Of a stretch of DNA of 34,570 nt, positions 1 through 8,799 are shown one piece after another; within the stretch, counting starts at the first letter, position 1; each line of letters starts with the position of its first letter. Under the pieces are notes generated by a model that saw only the letters and a program-made list of their open reading frames with translations, was not told where the DNA came from and searched no databases. The translations under genes were made by a program, and so were the position numbers. The stretch covers positions 9,763-44,332 of the forward strand of contig PMAF01000020.1 of the NCBI GenBank assembly GCA_003152455.1. The letters are read 5' to 3'. The DNA is from Hyphomicrobiales bacterium (GTDB lineage Bacteria > Pseudomonadota > Alphaproteobacteria > Rhizobiales > Xanthobacteraceae).

Positions 1-2
1 GA

Positions 3-98
3 CCCGCCAATACGCAGGTTATCGGCAACGATATCCAGGTGATCTTGCCGGAGGCCTTCGCGTCGGCAAAGCCAGTTTATCCGCTGCCACCCGTTTGA
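3..98 (+). CDS. C-terminal fragment of an ABC transporter substrate-binding protein (5' end outside window)
   Basis: Open frame from the window edge, PANTQVIGNDIQVILPEAFASAKPVYPLPPV*, directly upstream of livH-like gene; assignment rests mainly on position. Confidence 0.5.
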   Translation, partial: PANTQVIGNDIQVILPEAFASAKPVYPLPPV

Positions 99-168
99 TG
101 ACGAGGCCCGGCACGGCGGCTCCAAAGTTATCCGGCGCCGCCGTGGCGGCGCCGGCCCTGGCTGTGCC

Positions 169-1038
169 GTGCACTTAAACATTCTCTTTCCGGCGATCAT
201 CAACGGCCTGCTGATGGGCGCCATCTATGCGCTTATCGCGCTTGGCCTGACGCTGGTCTACGGCGTGTTGCACATCATTAACTTCGCCCACGGCGCGCTG
301 CTGACCGCGGCGCTGTTTGCGGCTTTCTTTCTGCACAAGCTATTCGGCATCGATCCTTATCTTGCGGTGTTCATTCTGGTGCCGGCATTCTTCACGCTCG
401 GTTATGGCTTGCAGCGCTTTGTCGTCGGTCCTGCATCGCACGGCAATGACGGCAACATCCTGCTGGTGACGCTCGGTCTCGCCGTGGTCATCGAAAACAT
501 GCTGCTGTATGCGTTTCGCGCCGACACCCGCACCATCGATGTGAAATATGCCTTCGACGTCGTGCCGTTCGCTGGGATGTTTCTGTCGGTGCCGCGGCTT
601 GCCGGATTTGCCGGTGCGGTCGTCGTCGCGCTGCTGCTATGGCTGCTGCTGACTCGTACCGACACCGGCAAGGCCATTCGCGCGGTGGCAAAAGAGAAGC
701 TTGGCGCGCAATTATCCGGTATCGACGTCGCGCATATTTACGCGGTGACCTTCGGCCTCGGCGCGGCCTGCGTCGCCATTGCGGCCTGCCTGTTGATACC
801 GACCTATTACGTTAATCCGAATGTCGGCAACGCCTTCGTTCTGATCGCGTTCACCACCGTGGTGCTCGGCGGCATGGGTTCGATCCCGGGGGCGCTTATC
901 GGCGGACTGTTCGTGGGCGTCGTGGAAAGCCTGAGCGGCCTTTATCTCGGGGAATCGCTTGGCCAGATCGGCATCTTCGTGATGTTCATTCTCGTCCTGC
1001 TGTTCCGGCCGAGCGGCTTGCTGGGAGAGCGGGCATGA
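169..1038 (+). CDS. livH: Branched-chain amino acid-type ABC transporter permease (LivH family)
   Basis: 289 aa, GTG start; hydrophobic; LivH motifs GAIYALIALGLTLVYGVLHIINFAHG and VLGGMGSIPGALIGG. Confidence 0.9.
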   Translation: MHLNILFPAIINGLLMGAIYALIALGLTLVYGVLHIINFAHGALLTAALFAAFFLHKLFGIDPYLAVFILVPAFFTLGYGLQRFVVGPASHGNDGNILLVTLGLAVVIENMLLYAFRADTRTIDVKYAFDVVPFAGMFLSVPRLAGFAGAVVVALLLWLLLTRTDTGKAIRAVAKEKLGAQLSGIDVAHIYAVTFGLGAACVAIAACLLIPTYYVNPNVGNAFVLIAFTTVVLGGMGSIPGALIGGLFVGVVESLSGLYLGESLGQIGIFVMFILVLLFRPSGLLGERA

Positions 1039-2024
1039 GCCGCGCCGGCATTCTCCCGATCGTCGCAGCCGTCTTCGCGCTGGCCTGCATTCCGTTCCTG
1101 ATCAATTCGAACGCCGTACTCAATTTTTTGGTGACGGCGCTGCTGCTGACGCTGGCGGGGCAGGGCTGGAACGTGCTCGGCGGTTTCGGCGGTCAATACT
1201 CATTCGGCCATGCCGCATTCTTCGGCACTGGCGCCTATGTGACCGCGATCCTGCAGGTGCGTTACGGGTTCAATGCCTGGCCGGCTTTCGGCATTGGAAT
1301 CGTGGCGGGCGCGGCGGTGGGTGCGGTCATTGGCATTTTGACGTTCCGTTCGGGGCTGCGCGGCTCGTATTTCGCGCTGGTGACGCTGGCCTTTGCCGAA
1401 GTGCTGCGCATCATCGCCAGCGTCGCGCCGATCACCGGCGCCGGCGTCGGCACCTTGATCAAACTCGATCTCGGTGCGCGCGCGTTGCAGTTCCAGAGCC
1501 GGGCGGCATTCTATTGGTTCATTCTCGCGCTGGTGGCAATCGCGCTTGTCATCACCAAATTGATCGAGCAATCGCGCTTCGGCGCCTGGCTGGTAGCGGT
1601 GCGCGAGAATGAAGACGCCGCGCGTGCACTGGGAGTCGACGCCACCCGCGTCAAGCTTGGCGCGATGACGATATCGGCTGCCATGACGGCGGCCGCCGGC
1701 TGTTTCTATGCCCAGTACTTTCTGTTCCTGGACGCGGCGATCGCTTACGGCCCGTGGATTTCCGTCGAGGCGCTGCTGGCGCCGATCATCGGCGGCGCCG
1801 GCACGGTGTTCGGACCGCTGCTCGGTGCGTTGATGGTCAAGACGCTCGGCGAGGCGGCCAAACACGTCACCGGCGATGTGCCGGGTCTCGATCTTGTGCT
1901 TTACGGTGTTGTGCTGATTTTGGTGGTTGGTTTTGCGCCGCGCGGCGTCGCCGGTGTGATTGCGCGCTGCCGTGCGTGGCTGACGCCGCCGGCGAAACTA
2001 GCGCGGGAGGCCGCGCATGACTGA
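1035..2024 (+). CDS. livM: Branched-chain amino acid-type ABC transporter permease (LivM family)
   Basis: 329 aa; GGFGGQYSFGHAAFFGTGAY, RENEDAARALGVD, IIGGAGTVFGPLLGA; ATGA overlap with livH. Confidence 0.9.
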   Translation: MSRAGILPIVAAVFALACIPFLINSNAVLNFLVTALLLTLAGQGWNVLGGFGGQYSFGHAAFFGTGAYVTAILQVRYGFNAWPAFGIGIVAGAAVGAVIGILTFRSGLRGSYFALVTLAFAEVLRIIASVAPITGAGVGTLIKLDLGARALQFQSRAAFYWFILALVAIALVITKLIEQSRFGAWLVAVRENEDAARALGVDATRVKLGAMTISAAMTAAAGCFYAQYFLFLDAAIAYGPWISVEALLAPIIGGAGTVFGPLLGALMVKTLGEAAKHVTGDVPGLDLVLYGVVLILVVGFAPRGVAGVIARCRAWLTPPAKLAREAAHD

Positions 2025-2772
2025 CCGGATGTTGGCGGTCGAGGGCGTCTCGAAACGGTTCGGCGGCTTGCGCGCAGTGCACGAAGCGTCGCTGACGGTC
2101 GACGCTGGCCGCATTACCGCGGTGATCGGCCCGAACGGGGCGGGCAAGACCACGCTGTTCGCGTTGATCACCGGCTTTCTGACGCCGACCGGCGGGCGCA
2201 TTGTCTACAACGGCGCCGACATCACCGGCATGCCGCCCCATAGGCTCGCGCGCCAAGGCATCGCACGCACGTTTCAGATCGTCCAACCGTTCGCCGGTCT
2301 TACGGTTCTGGAAAACATCGCGGTCGGCGCTCATCTGCATATCGCGGGGCGCGCCGCGGCGCTCGCCGCTGCAACCGAGGTCGCCAAACTGGTCGGGCTC
2401 GAACCGATGTTGCAGCAGCCGGCTGCGACGTTGACGGTGGCCGGCCGCAAGCGGCTCGAGCTTGCCCGCGCGCTGGCGACGTCGCCGAAGTTACTCCTGC
2501 TCGATGAAGTGCTGGCCGGTCTCAACCCGTCCGAAATCCGCGACATGGTGCCGATCATCCGCGCCATCCGCGAGCGCGGCGTCACCATCATGATGATCGA
2601 GCACGTGATGCAGGCGGTGATGAGTCTGGCCGAGCAGATTTACGTGCTGGTGGAGGGCCATGTCATTGCGCAGGGCGCGCCCGCCACGGTGGCTGCCGAC
2701 CCGAAGGTGATCGAGGCCTATCTCGGCGCCGGGGCCGCGGCCAGATTAGCCGGAGGCGCGCATGTCCACTGA
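2017..2772 (+). CDS. livG: ABC transporter ATP-binding protein (LivG family)
   Basis: Walker A GPNGAGKTT, Walker B LLLLDE, ARTFQIVQPF; overlaps livM. Confidence 0.9.
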   Translation: MTDRMLAVEGVSKRFGGLRAVHEASLTVDAGRITAVIGPNGAGKTTLFALITGFLTPTGGRIVYNGADITGMPPHRLARQGIARTFQIVQPFAGLTVLENIAVGAHLHIAGRAAALAAATEVAKLVGLEPMLQQPAATLTVAGRKRLELARALATSPKLLLLDEVLAGLNPSEIRDMVPIIRAIRERGVTIMMIEHVMQAVMSLAEQIYVLVEGHVIAQGAPATVAADPKVIEAYLGAGAAARLAGGAHVH

Positions 2773-3478
2773 TGCGCTTCTAAACGTGCGCGGCCTGCAT
2801 GCCGGATACGGTGAAACCGAGATACTGCGCGGCATCGATCTCGTGGTCGGCGCGGGCGACATCGTGGCCGTGCTCGGCTCGAATGGCGCCGGAAAATCGA
2901 CGCTCAATCTGGCGATTTCCGGGCTCGTTGCCGCCCGCGAAGGCTCGATCGAGTTCGATGGCCGCTTTATCCACGACGCCAGCCCGGCCGCAATTGTCGC
3001 CGCCGGTCTGGTGCACGTGCCGGAGGGGCGGCGGATATTTCCCAACATGTCGGTTGCCGACAATCTCGATCTCGGCAGTTACCGCCGCGCCTCATCGCAG
3101 CGCGCGGCCAACCGCGAGCGTGTGTTTGCCATGTTCCCGAGGCTGCGCGAGCGCGCTTCGCAACGCGCCGGCACGCTGTCGGGCGGCGAGCAGCAGATGT
3201 TGGCAATCGGCCGCGGCCTGATGGCGGAGCCCAAGCTGCTGATCCTGGACGAGCCGTCACTTGGTCTGTCACCGCTCCTGGTGGAGGAAATGTTCGCCAT
3301 GATCCTGCGACTCAACAAAGACGGGCTTGCGGTGCTATTGGTCGAGCAGAACGTGGTGCAGAGCCTCGACATCGTTCACCGCGGCTACATTCTCGAGCAC
3401 GGCAGTTTTGTCATTTCGGGCAGCGCCGCCGACATTCGTTCCGACGCCAACCTCAAGCGCGCTTTTCTCGGATTATGA
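2762..3478 (+). CDS. livF: ABC transporter ATP-binding protein (LivF family)
   Basis: Walker A GSNGAGKST, signature LSGGEQQMLAIGRGLM, Walker B LLILDEPSLGLSP. Confidence 0.9.
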   Translation: MSTDALLNVRGLHAGYGETEILRGIDLVVGAGDIVAVLGSNGAGKSTLNLAISGLVAAREGSIEFDGRFIHDASPAAIVAAGLVHVPEGRRIFPNMSVADNLDLGSYRRASSQRAANRERVFAMFPRLRERASQRAGTLSGGEQQMLAIGRGLMAEPKLLILDEPSLGLSPLLVEEMFAMILRLNKDGLAVLLVEQNVVQSLDIVHRGYILEHGSFVISGSAADIRSDANLKRAFLGL

Positions 3479-4380
3479 CGATGGCCCAACAGAACACATT
3501 GCGCTTGCGCCTGTCGAAGCTGCCGATTGTGGTCGCGCCCGGCGTTTATGATCCGCTCACGGCGCTGATCGCGGCGCAAGCCGGCTTTCACACGCTCTAT
3601 ATATCGGGTGCCGCCATCGCCTATACCCGGCTGGGGCGGCCGGACATCGGCCTGGTCAGTCTCACCGAAGTCGTTGATACGGTCGCGCTGATCCGCGACC
3701 GCGTCGACGCCAATCTCATCGTCGATGCCGATACCGGTTACGGCAATGCGCTCAATGTCGGGCGCACGGTGCATCTGCTTGAGCGGTCCGGCGCGCAGGC
3801 GATTCAGATCGAGGATCAGGGCTTTCCCAAGCGTTGCGGACATCTCGACGACAAGTCGCTGATCCCGGCCGCCGAGATGGCTGGCAAGATCAAGGCGGCG
3901 GTCGATGCCCGTCATTCCAAAGATACGCTGATCATTGCGCGTACCGATGCAGTCGCGGTTGAAGGTTTCGAACGCGCCGTCGAGCGCGCATTGCTCTACC
4001 GCGAGGCGGGGGCGGACGTGCTGTTTGTCGAAGCCCCGAAGGCGCGCGACGAACTGGCCAAGATCGTCAAACAGCTCGGCCGCACGCTGCCGCTGATGGC
4101 CAATATGGTCGAAGGCGGCAAGACGCCGATCTTGCCCGCGGCCGAACTCGAAGCACTTGGCTTTTCGTTGGTAATTTTTCCGGGCGGTATTGTGCGTACG
4201 CTGGCCAAGACCGCGGTCGACTACTACGCCTCGCTCGCCGCGCATGGCAGCACGCAGCCGTTCCGCGAGCGCATGTTCGATTTCGATGCGCTCAACCGGT
4301 TGATCGGTACGCCGGAAATGCTGGAGCGCGGCAGACGATACGAAGTGACATCAGCGCCGGATAGCAAGAAACGCCAGTAG
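3475..4380 (+). CDS. Isocitrate lyase/PEP mutase superfamily enzyme (2-methylisocitrate lyase / 2,3-dimethylmalate lyase / oxaloacetate decarboxylase-like)
   Basis: VDADTGYGNALNV, IEDQGFPKRCGH motif; start codon overlaps livF stop (ATGA); alternative ATG at 3481. Confidence 0.87.
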   Translation: MTMAQQNTLRLRLSKLPIVVAPGVYDPLTALIAAQAGFHTLYISGAAIAYTRLGRPDIGLVSLTEVVDTVALIRDRVDANLIVDADTGYGNALNVGRTVHLLERSGAQAIQIEDQGFPKRCGHLDDKSLIPAAEMAGKIKAAVDARHSKDTLIIARTDAVAVEGFERAVERALLYREAGADVLFVEAPKARDELAKIVKQLGRTLPLMANMVEGGKTPILPAAELEALGFSLVIFPGGIVRTLAKTAVDYYASLAAHGSTQPFRERMFDFDALNRLIGTPEMLERGRRYEVTSAPDSKKRQ

Positions 4381-4388
4381 GCCAGGGA

Positions 4389-5879
4389 ATGTCTCGCATG
4401 GACAAGGTTTTCGATACGATCATCAAGAATGCCCGAGTGGTTCGGCCGAACAAGACCTCGGTCGATTGTCTTGATATTGCGATCAAGGACGGAAAGATCG
4501 CCCGGCTCGCGCCGGAGATTAAAGCCGATCTCGCCGGCCAAGTCGTTGACGCCAAGAATCGCCTCGCGTTCCCAGGCTGCGTCGACGCGCATATGCATAT
4601 CGGCATTTATGCACCGCTCGCCCAGGACGCGGTTTCAGAAAGCAAGGCCGCGGCGATGGGAGGGGTTACCTCAAGCCTGAACTACCTGCGCACGGGACAC
4701 TACTATCTCAATCGAGGTGGCCCTTATCGCGAATTCATGCCCGAAGTGTTCAAGCAATCTGAGGGAAACTTTTGGGTCGACTATGGCTTTCATCTTGCGC
4801 CGATCGAAGCGGCGCACATCGATGAAATGGAGCATCTGGTCATGGACCATGGGGTGACCTCGTTTAAGATTTTCATGTTTTACGGAGGCTATGGCCTGCA
4901 CGGGGCCTCGTCGCAGCAAAACGATTTTTTGATGATCGGCCCCGATGAACGGTACGACATTGCGCATTTCGAATTCATTATGCGGTCCGCGCAGCGTTTG
5001 ATGGAGAAATTTCCCGATCAAGCCGCCCACATCAGCGTGAGTCTGCATTGCGAACTGGCGGAAATCCTCACGGCATATACAAAGATCGTGGAGCGAGAGG
5101 GCGAGCTGACCGGGCTACATGCTTATAGCGCCGCGCGCCCGCCACATTCCGAAGGTCTTGCCATCTGGATCGCATCTTATCTGGCAAATGAGACCAACTG
5201 CCTGAACATCAACCTCTTGCACTTGAGCTCACGTAAAGCAGTGGATGCCGCGTGGACCATGCAGCAGGTTTTTCCCCATATTGCTTTCCGCCGCGAAGTC
5301 ACAGTTGGTCATCTTCTTCTCGATACCGATTGCGAATGCGCCGTGCATGCGAAGGTCAATCCGCCCATCCGCCCGCGCGAGGACGTCGAGGCGCTGTGGC
5401 AGGCCGTGCTTGACCGGAAGATCGATTGGATCGTCAGCGATCATGCTTGCTGTTCAGCCGAGCAGAAGTGGTCGAAAGACGATCCGAACAATATTTGGCT
5501 GGCCAAATCCGGATTTGGCGGCACCGAATATCTCCTATCAGGCGTTTTGAGCGAGGGCAGCAGGCGCGGCATGTCATACAATCACATGGCCGAGCTTTTG
5601 AGCTGGAAGCCGGCGCAGCGGTTCGGGCTGCCGAGCAAGGGGGATATCGCTCCGGGCTATGACGCGGATATTGCGATCGTCGATCCGCACGAAAGTTTTG
5701 TGGTGCGCGCCGCCGAATCTGAATCAGTGCAAGGCTACTCGCCGTTCGAAGGAGTCGAACTCAGCGGTCGTGTGAAGAGTACGTTTTTGCGAGGCGCTCT
5801 TGTTTATGACAGCGGAAAAATCGTCGGGCCGGCGCGCGGCCAATATCTGCGGAGATCCGCCGTCGCTCGCACGCAATGA
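4389..5879 (+). CDS. Hydantoinase/dihydropyrimidinase-type amidohydrolase
   Basis: GCVDAHMHIG metal motif, GVTSFKIFMFY (carboxylated Lys), SLHCELAE, LLHLSS, SDHA; 496 aa. Confidence 0.85.
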   Translation: MSRMDKVFDTIIKNARVVRPNKTSVDCLDIAIKDGKIARLAPEIKADLAGQVVDAKNRLAFPGCVDAHMHIGIYAPLAQDAVSESKAAAMGGVTSSLNYLRTGHYYLNRGGPYREFMPEVFKQSEGNFWVDYGFHLAPIEAAHIDEMEHLVMDHGVTSFKIFMFYGGYGLHGASSQQNDFLMIGPDERYDIAHFEFIMRSAQRLMEKFPDQAAHISVSLHCELAEILTAYTKIVEREGELTGLHAYSAARPPHSEGLAIWIASYLANETNCLNINLLHLSSRKAVDAAWTMQQVFPHIAFRREVTVGHLLLDTDCECAVHAKVNPPIRPREDVEALWQAVLDRKIDWIVSDHACCSAEQKWSKDDPNNIWLAKSGFGGTEYLLSGVLSEGSRRGMSYNHMAELLSWKPAQRFGLPSKGDIAPGYDADIAIVDPHESFVVRAAESESVQGYSPFEGVELSGRVKSTFLRGALVYDSGKIVGPARGQYLRRSAVARTQ

Positions 5880-5918
5880 ACAATTTCAATGCGCGATGAT
5901 GCTTGACGTCGAGGCAAG

Positions 5919-7319
5919 ATGAGCACGGTAGCGATTGTAACGGACGAAAAATTCACCATCGAAACACCGCTGCTGATCATTGGTGCCGGCGCCGCCGGGC
6001 TATGCGCAGCGCTGGCGGCGACGGAAGCGGGTATCGAAGCCCTTGTCATCGAGCGCGATGCAGTGCCGGCAGGCTCGACGGCTTTGTCGGCCGGGCTCAT
6101 TCCCGCCGCCGGCACGCGTTTTCAGCGCGCCAAAGGCATTACCGACAGCCCGGAATTGTTCGCCGCCGACATCCAGCGCAAGGCGAAAAGCGAGGCGGAT
6201 CAATCGATCGTCGAAGCGGTCGCGCATGGCGCGAGCGCGTTGGTCGAATGGCTGGCGGACCGCTATGGCTTGCCGTTCGACGTAATCGACAACTTCAATT
6301 ATTCCGGCCATTCGGCGATGCGGATGCATGGCCTCCCGACGCGTGCCGGATCGGAACTGATCGACCGGCTGCGCAGCGCCGCGGAGACCAGCGACATTTC
6401 GATTATCCCGGAGGCCGTGGCCAACACACTGTTCACCGAACCGGGTGACCGCATTCGTGGCATCGAGATCGTACGCGGCGATGGCACGCTCGAACGCATC
6501 GGCTGCGACGCTCTCATTCTTGCCTGCAACGGCTATGGGGGCAATCCCGAACTGGTCCGCCGCTTCATCCCGGAAATGGCGGCCGCGCTTTATTTCGGCC
6601 ATCCGGGCAATCGCGGCGATGCCGTGATCTGGGGCGATGCGCTCGGCGCGCAGCTCACACATCTCGGTGCCTATCAAGGCCACGGCTCGGTCGCGACGCC
6701 GCACAATATTCTGATCTCCTGGGCCGTAATCATGCAGGGCGGCATCCAGATCAACACCGAGGGCTGGCGCTTCTGCGACGAGTCGCGAGGCTATTCCGAG
6801 CAGGCCGAGGACGTGTTGCGGCAGCCGGGCGGGATCGCCTGGAACGTATTTGATGCGCGAATTGCGGAAGTGGCGCGGCAGTTCGAGGATTTTCGCAATG
6901 CCGAGCGGGCGGGTGCAATCTTAACAGGTGGCAGCGTCGAAGAAATTGCGGCTGCGATGCATGTGCCGGCCGCGGCCTTCGCCACGGAGTGGGCAGAGGT
7001 TGAAGCGCTCAAGGCAATAAGCGGTCAAGAGCGTTATGGGCGGCGGTTCACGCCGGACCAGCGTTGTGAGCCGCCGTTCCATGCAGTTAAGGTCACCGGC
7101 GCGCTGTTTCATACCCAAGGCGGGCTCGCGATTGATGCCGCCTGCCGCGTCAAGCGCAAGGACGGCATAGTGTTTCCAAATCTGTTTGCGGCTGGTGGCG
7201 CGGCGGCCGGCGTTTCTGGACCGACAGCGGCAGGGTATCTGTCCGGCAATGGCCTACTGACCGCGACCGTGCTCGGCCGCTTGGCGGGGGAGGCGGCGGC
7301 CGCACAACTGGCTGGTTAG
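5919..7319 (+). CDS. FAD-dependent oxidoreductase (fumarate reductase/succinate dehydrogenase flavoprotein-like)
   Basis: LLIIGAGAAGLCAALAATEAG Rossmann motif, TQGGLAIDAACRV, PNLFAAGGAAAGVSGP C-terminal motif; 466 aa. Confidence 0.85.
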   Translation: MSTVAIVTDEKFTIETPLLIIGAGAAGLCAALAATEAGIEALVIERDAVPAGSTALSAGLIPAAGTRFQRAKGITDSPELFAADIQRKAKSEADQSIVEAVAHGASALVEWLADRYGLPFDVIDNFNYSGHSAMRMHGLPTRAGSELIDRLRSAAETSDISIIPEAVANTLFTEPGDRIRGIEIVRGDGTLERIGCDALILACNGYGGNPELVRRFIPEMAAALYFGHPGNRGDAVIWGDALGAQLTHLGAYQGHGSVATPHNILISWAVIMQGGIQINTEGWRFCDESRGYSEQAEDVLRQPGGIAWNVFDARIAEVARQFEDFRNAERAGAILTGGSVEEIAAAMHVPAAAFATEWAEVEALKAISGQERYGRRFTPDQRCEPPFHAVKVTGALFHTQGGLAIDAACRVKRKDGIVFPNLFAAGGAAAGVSGPTAAGYLSGNGLLTATVLGRLAGEAAAAQLAG

Positions 7320-7395
7320 GGTGCCATTGGACGCAGAAGTTTTCGTTCCCGTTGGATTCAGGCCTGTTGCGAGAAGTCTCTGCATCGGGTTTTGG

Positions 7396-7427
7396 CCGAA
7401 ATCCCCCGAAATTCCTCCGAAAATTCA
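7396..7427. repeat. Short imperfect tandem repeat (3 units of ~10-11 bp, CCGAAAT-rich)
   Basis: CCGAAATCCC / CCGAAATTCCT / CCGAAAATTCA read directly. Confidence 0.5.
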
Positions 7428-7503
7428 AATAGAAAATTTAAAACGGGAACCTCGGAGTTCGATTCCAGAGTGGTCAGCTAGCCAGTGGCGATGTTTCACT
7501 TGA

Positions 7504-7809
7504 CAGACCCACAACAGCAATCCCGGCCAAACGGTTTATGACCCATTTCTCGGCAGCGGTACGACACTGATCGCTGCCGAGACGACGGGCAGAGTCTGTT
7601 TGGGCATGGAGTTTTAGCCACGATACGTCGACGTGGCAGTGCAGCGTTGGCAGGCGTTCACGGGCAAGACGGCGTGCCTTCTCGGTGATGGCCGTTCATT
7701 CGCAGTGGTTGCCGCTGAACGTCTGGCCGGTCTTGAGCCTACAAACCTCGGTCCGGCTCCTTCGCAACCGGCCGAAGACGCCGTCAAGAATGATCCAGCG
7801 GCAACATAA
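7504..7809 (+). pseudogene. C-terminal remnant of a DNA methyltransferase (adenine/cytosine-N4 type) with internal TAG
   Basis: Frame reads QTHNSNPGQTVYDPFLGSGTTLIAAETTGRVCLGMEF*PRYVDVAVQRWQAFTGKTACLLGDGRSF...; DPFxGSGTT motif; TAG at 7615-7617, stop TAA at 7807-7809; N-terminal domain absent. Confidence 0.82.
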
Positions 7810-7819
7810 AGAAGCGCAC

Positions 7820-8293
7820 ATGCAAGACCGAGAAAACAATCCCGCAGGCTTGAAGCCGCTGGCATTCAGCCAGCAACCGGCCTCGCAAGCTAAAAAGGAA
7901 ACAAGACCCATTCGCATTCTCGAATGCCCGCCAGAACTTGGGCCAATTGCGCGAGAGGAATGGGACCGAGTTGTCGGTGAGCTAAGTAAGTTGGGAGTAT
8001 TGAGCAGTTTTGATCGCGGTCCTCTCGCGGCTTATTGTACGGCCTACGCTCTGTGGCTTGAGGCTATGGAGATGGTTCAGAAGCACGGCGCAATGATCAA
8101 ATCGCCCAAAGGATTTCCAATCCAATCGCCATACCTCTCGACCGTGAATCGGCAAGCAGAAATAATGCTGCGAATCGCGTCCGAATTTGGTTTCACCCCG
8201 GCTAGCCGCGGTCGCATCTTTTCTTATTCAAAAAGAGATTCGCTGCTGTTGAATGCCGCAAGCGAACCTGATGGTGGAAGCTCAGGTTGGTAA
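7820..8293 (+). CDS. Phage terminase small subunit, P27 family-like
   Basis: MQDRENNPAGLKPLAFSQ...CPPELGPIAREEWDRVVGELSKLGVLSSFDRGPLAAYCTAYALWLEAMEMVQKHG...SPYLSTVNRQAEIMLRIASEFGFTPASRGRI; ATG at 7820 (in-frame with track ORF 7685..8293). Confidence 0.85.
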   Translation: MQDRENNPAGLKPLAFSQQPASQAKKETRPIRILECPPELGPIAREEWDRVVGELSKLGVLSSFDRGPLAAYCTAYALWLEAMEMVQKHGAMIKSPKGFPIQSPYLSTVNRQAEIMLRIASEFGFTPASRGRIFSYSKRDSLLLNAASEPDGGSSGW

Positions 8294-8461
8294 ATTCTGC
8301 TGTTCATCGAAATGCACATAACAAGAAGTTATCATCACAATGCGCGAGACTTGAGTCGACCCCAATTCGCATAATGGCAGGTTACGGAACGGCCGCTCAC
8401 CAGATCATGGTAATGGACATAGATTCGCTGGTCCCGACGCCCCTTTTCGGAAGATAGCTAG

Positions 8462-8475
8462 TTGATTTAAATCAA
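8462..8475. promoter_or_regulatory. FNR/FixK-type binding site (TTGATTTAAATCAA)
   Basis: Perfect 14-bp palindrome TTGAT-TTAA-ATCAA, ~20 bp upstream of TATAAT at 8496-8501. Confidence 0.7.
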
Positions 8476-8495
8476 CCTCACTGGCGGCAACGCCT

Positions 8496-8501
8496 TATAA
8501 T
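8496..8501 (+). promoter_or_regulatory. Candidate -10 element TATAAT
   Basis: Exact TATAAT; inferred TSS near 8508 would put the palindrome centre at about -40. Confidence 0.45.
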
Positions 8502-8520
8502 CTCTTTAATGGAGGAAGAG

Positions 8521-8739
8521 ATGCGCTCGCTCGGTGCCATTCGGAGGATTTTGACTAAACTAGCGGGCAGAATCGCGACCCATCGGCAGTTGTCTCATTT
8601 CAAATGCGGGGATTGCGAAACATCGGAGCGATGCGGGCGGTTGCCAAGCGACAATTGCATTGCACGGATTGAGCAGATTGAACATGATGCCGATAAATCA
8701 CGCTCTCCGTCGCAGCGTGGTTATCAAGCATCTTACTAG
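8521..8739 (+). CDS. Small Cys-containing hypothetical protein (CX2CX5CX7C)
   Basis: MRSLGAIRRILTKLAGRIATHRQLSHFKCGDCETSERCGRLPSDNC...; strong SD GGAGGAAGAG immediately upstream of ATG 8521; track ORF starts at 8509. Confidence 0.6.
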   Translation: MRSLGAIRRILTKLAGRIATHRQLSHFKCGDCETSERCGRLPSDNCIARIEQIEHDADKSRSPSQRGYQASY

Positions 8740-8799
8740 TGGCTAGCTTTTTGTCCTAGTTCACCGAGAGCCTGCCAGTGCCTTCGTATTCGAAGGCCG

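Noticed and set aside
1200-1865. 221-aa antisense ORF opposite livM
   Set aside because: Low-complexity shadow ORF; livM on + strand is convincing
3385-4245. 286-aa antisense ORF on - strand opposite the ICL/PEP-mutase gene
   Set aside because: Arg/Gln/His/Asp-rich translation typical of shadow ORFs in high-GC DNA; the + strand has clear family motifs
5903-6448. 181-aa + strand ORF overlapping the FAD oxidoreductase start
   Set aside because: Out-of-frame overlap with a complete flavoprotein carrying GxGxxG; no motifs of its own
7455-7475. GTTCGATTCC resembling a tRNA T-arm (possible tRNA attachment site)
   Set aside because: The flanking bases do not form a proper 5-bp T stem and no acceptor or anticodon arm could be matched
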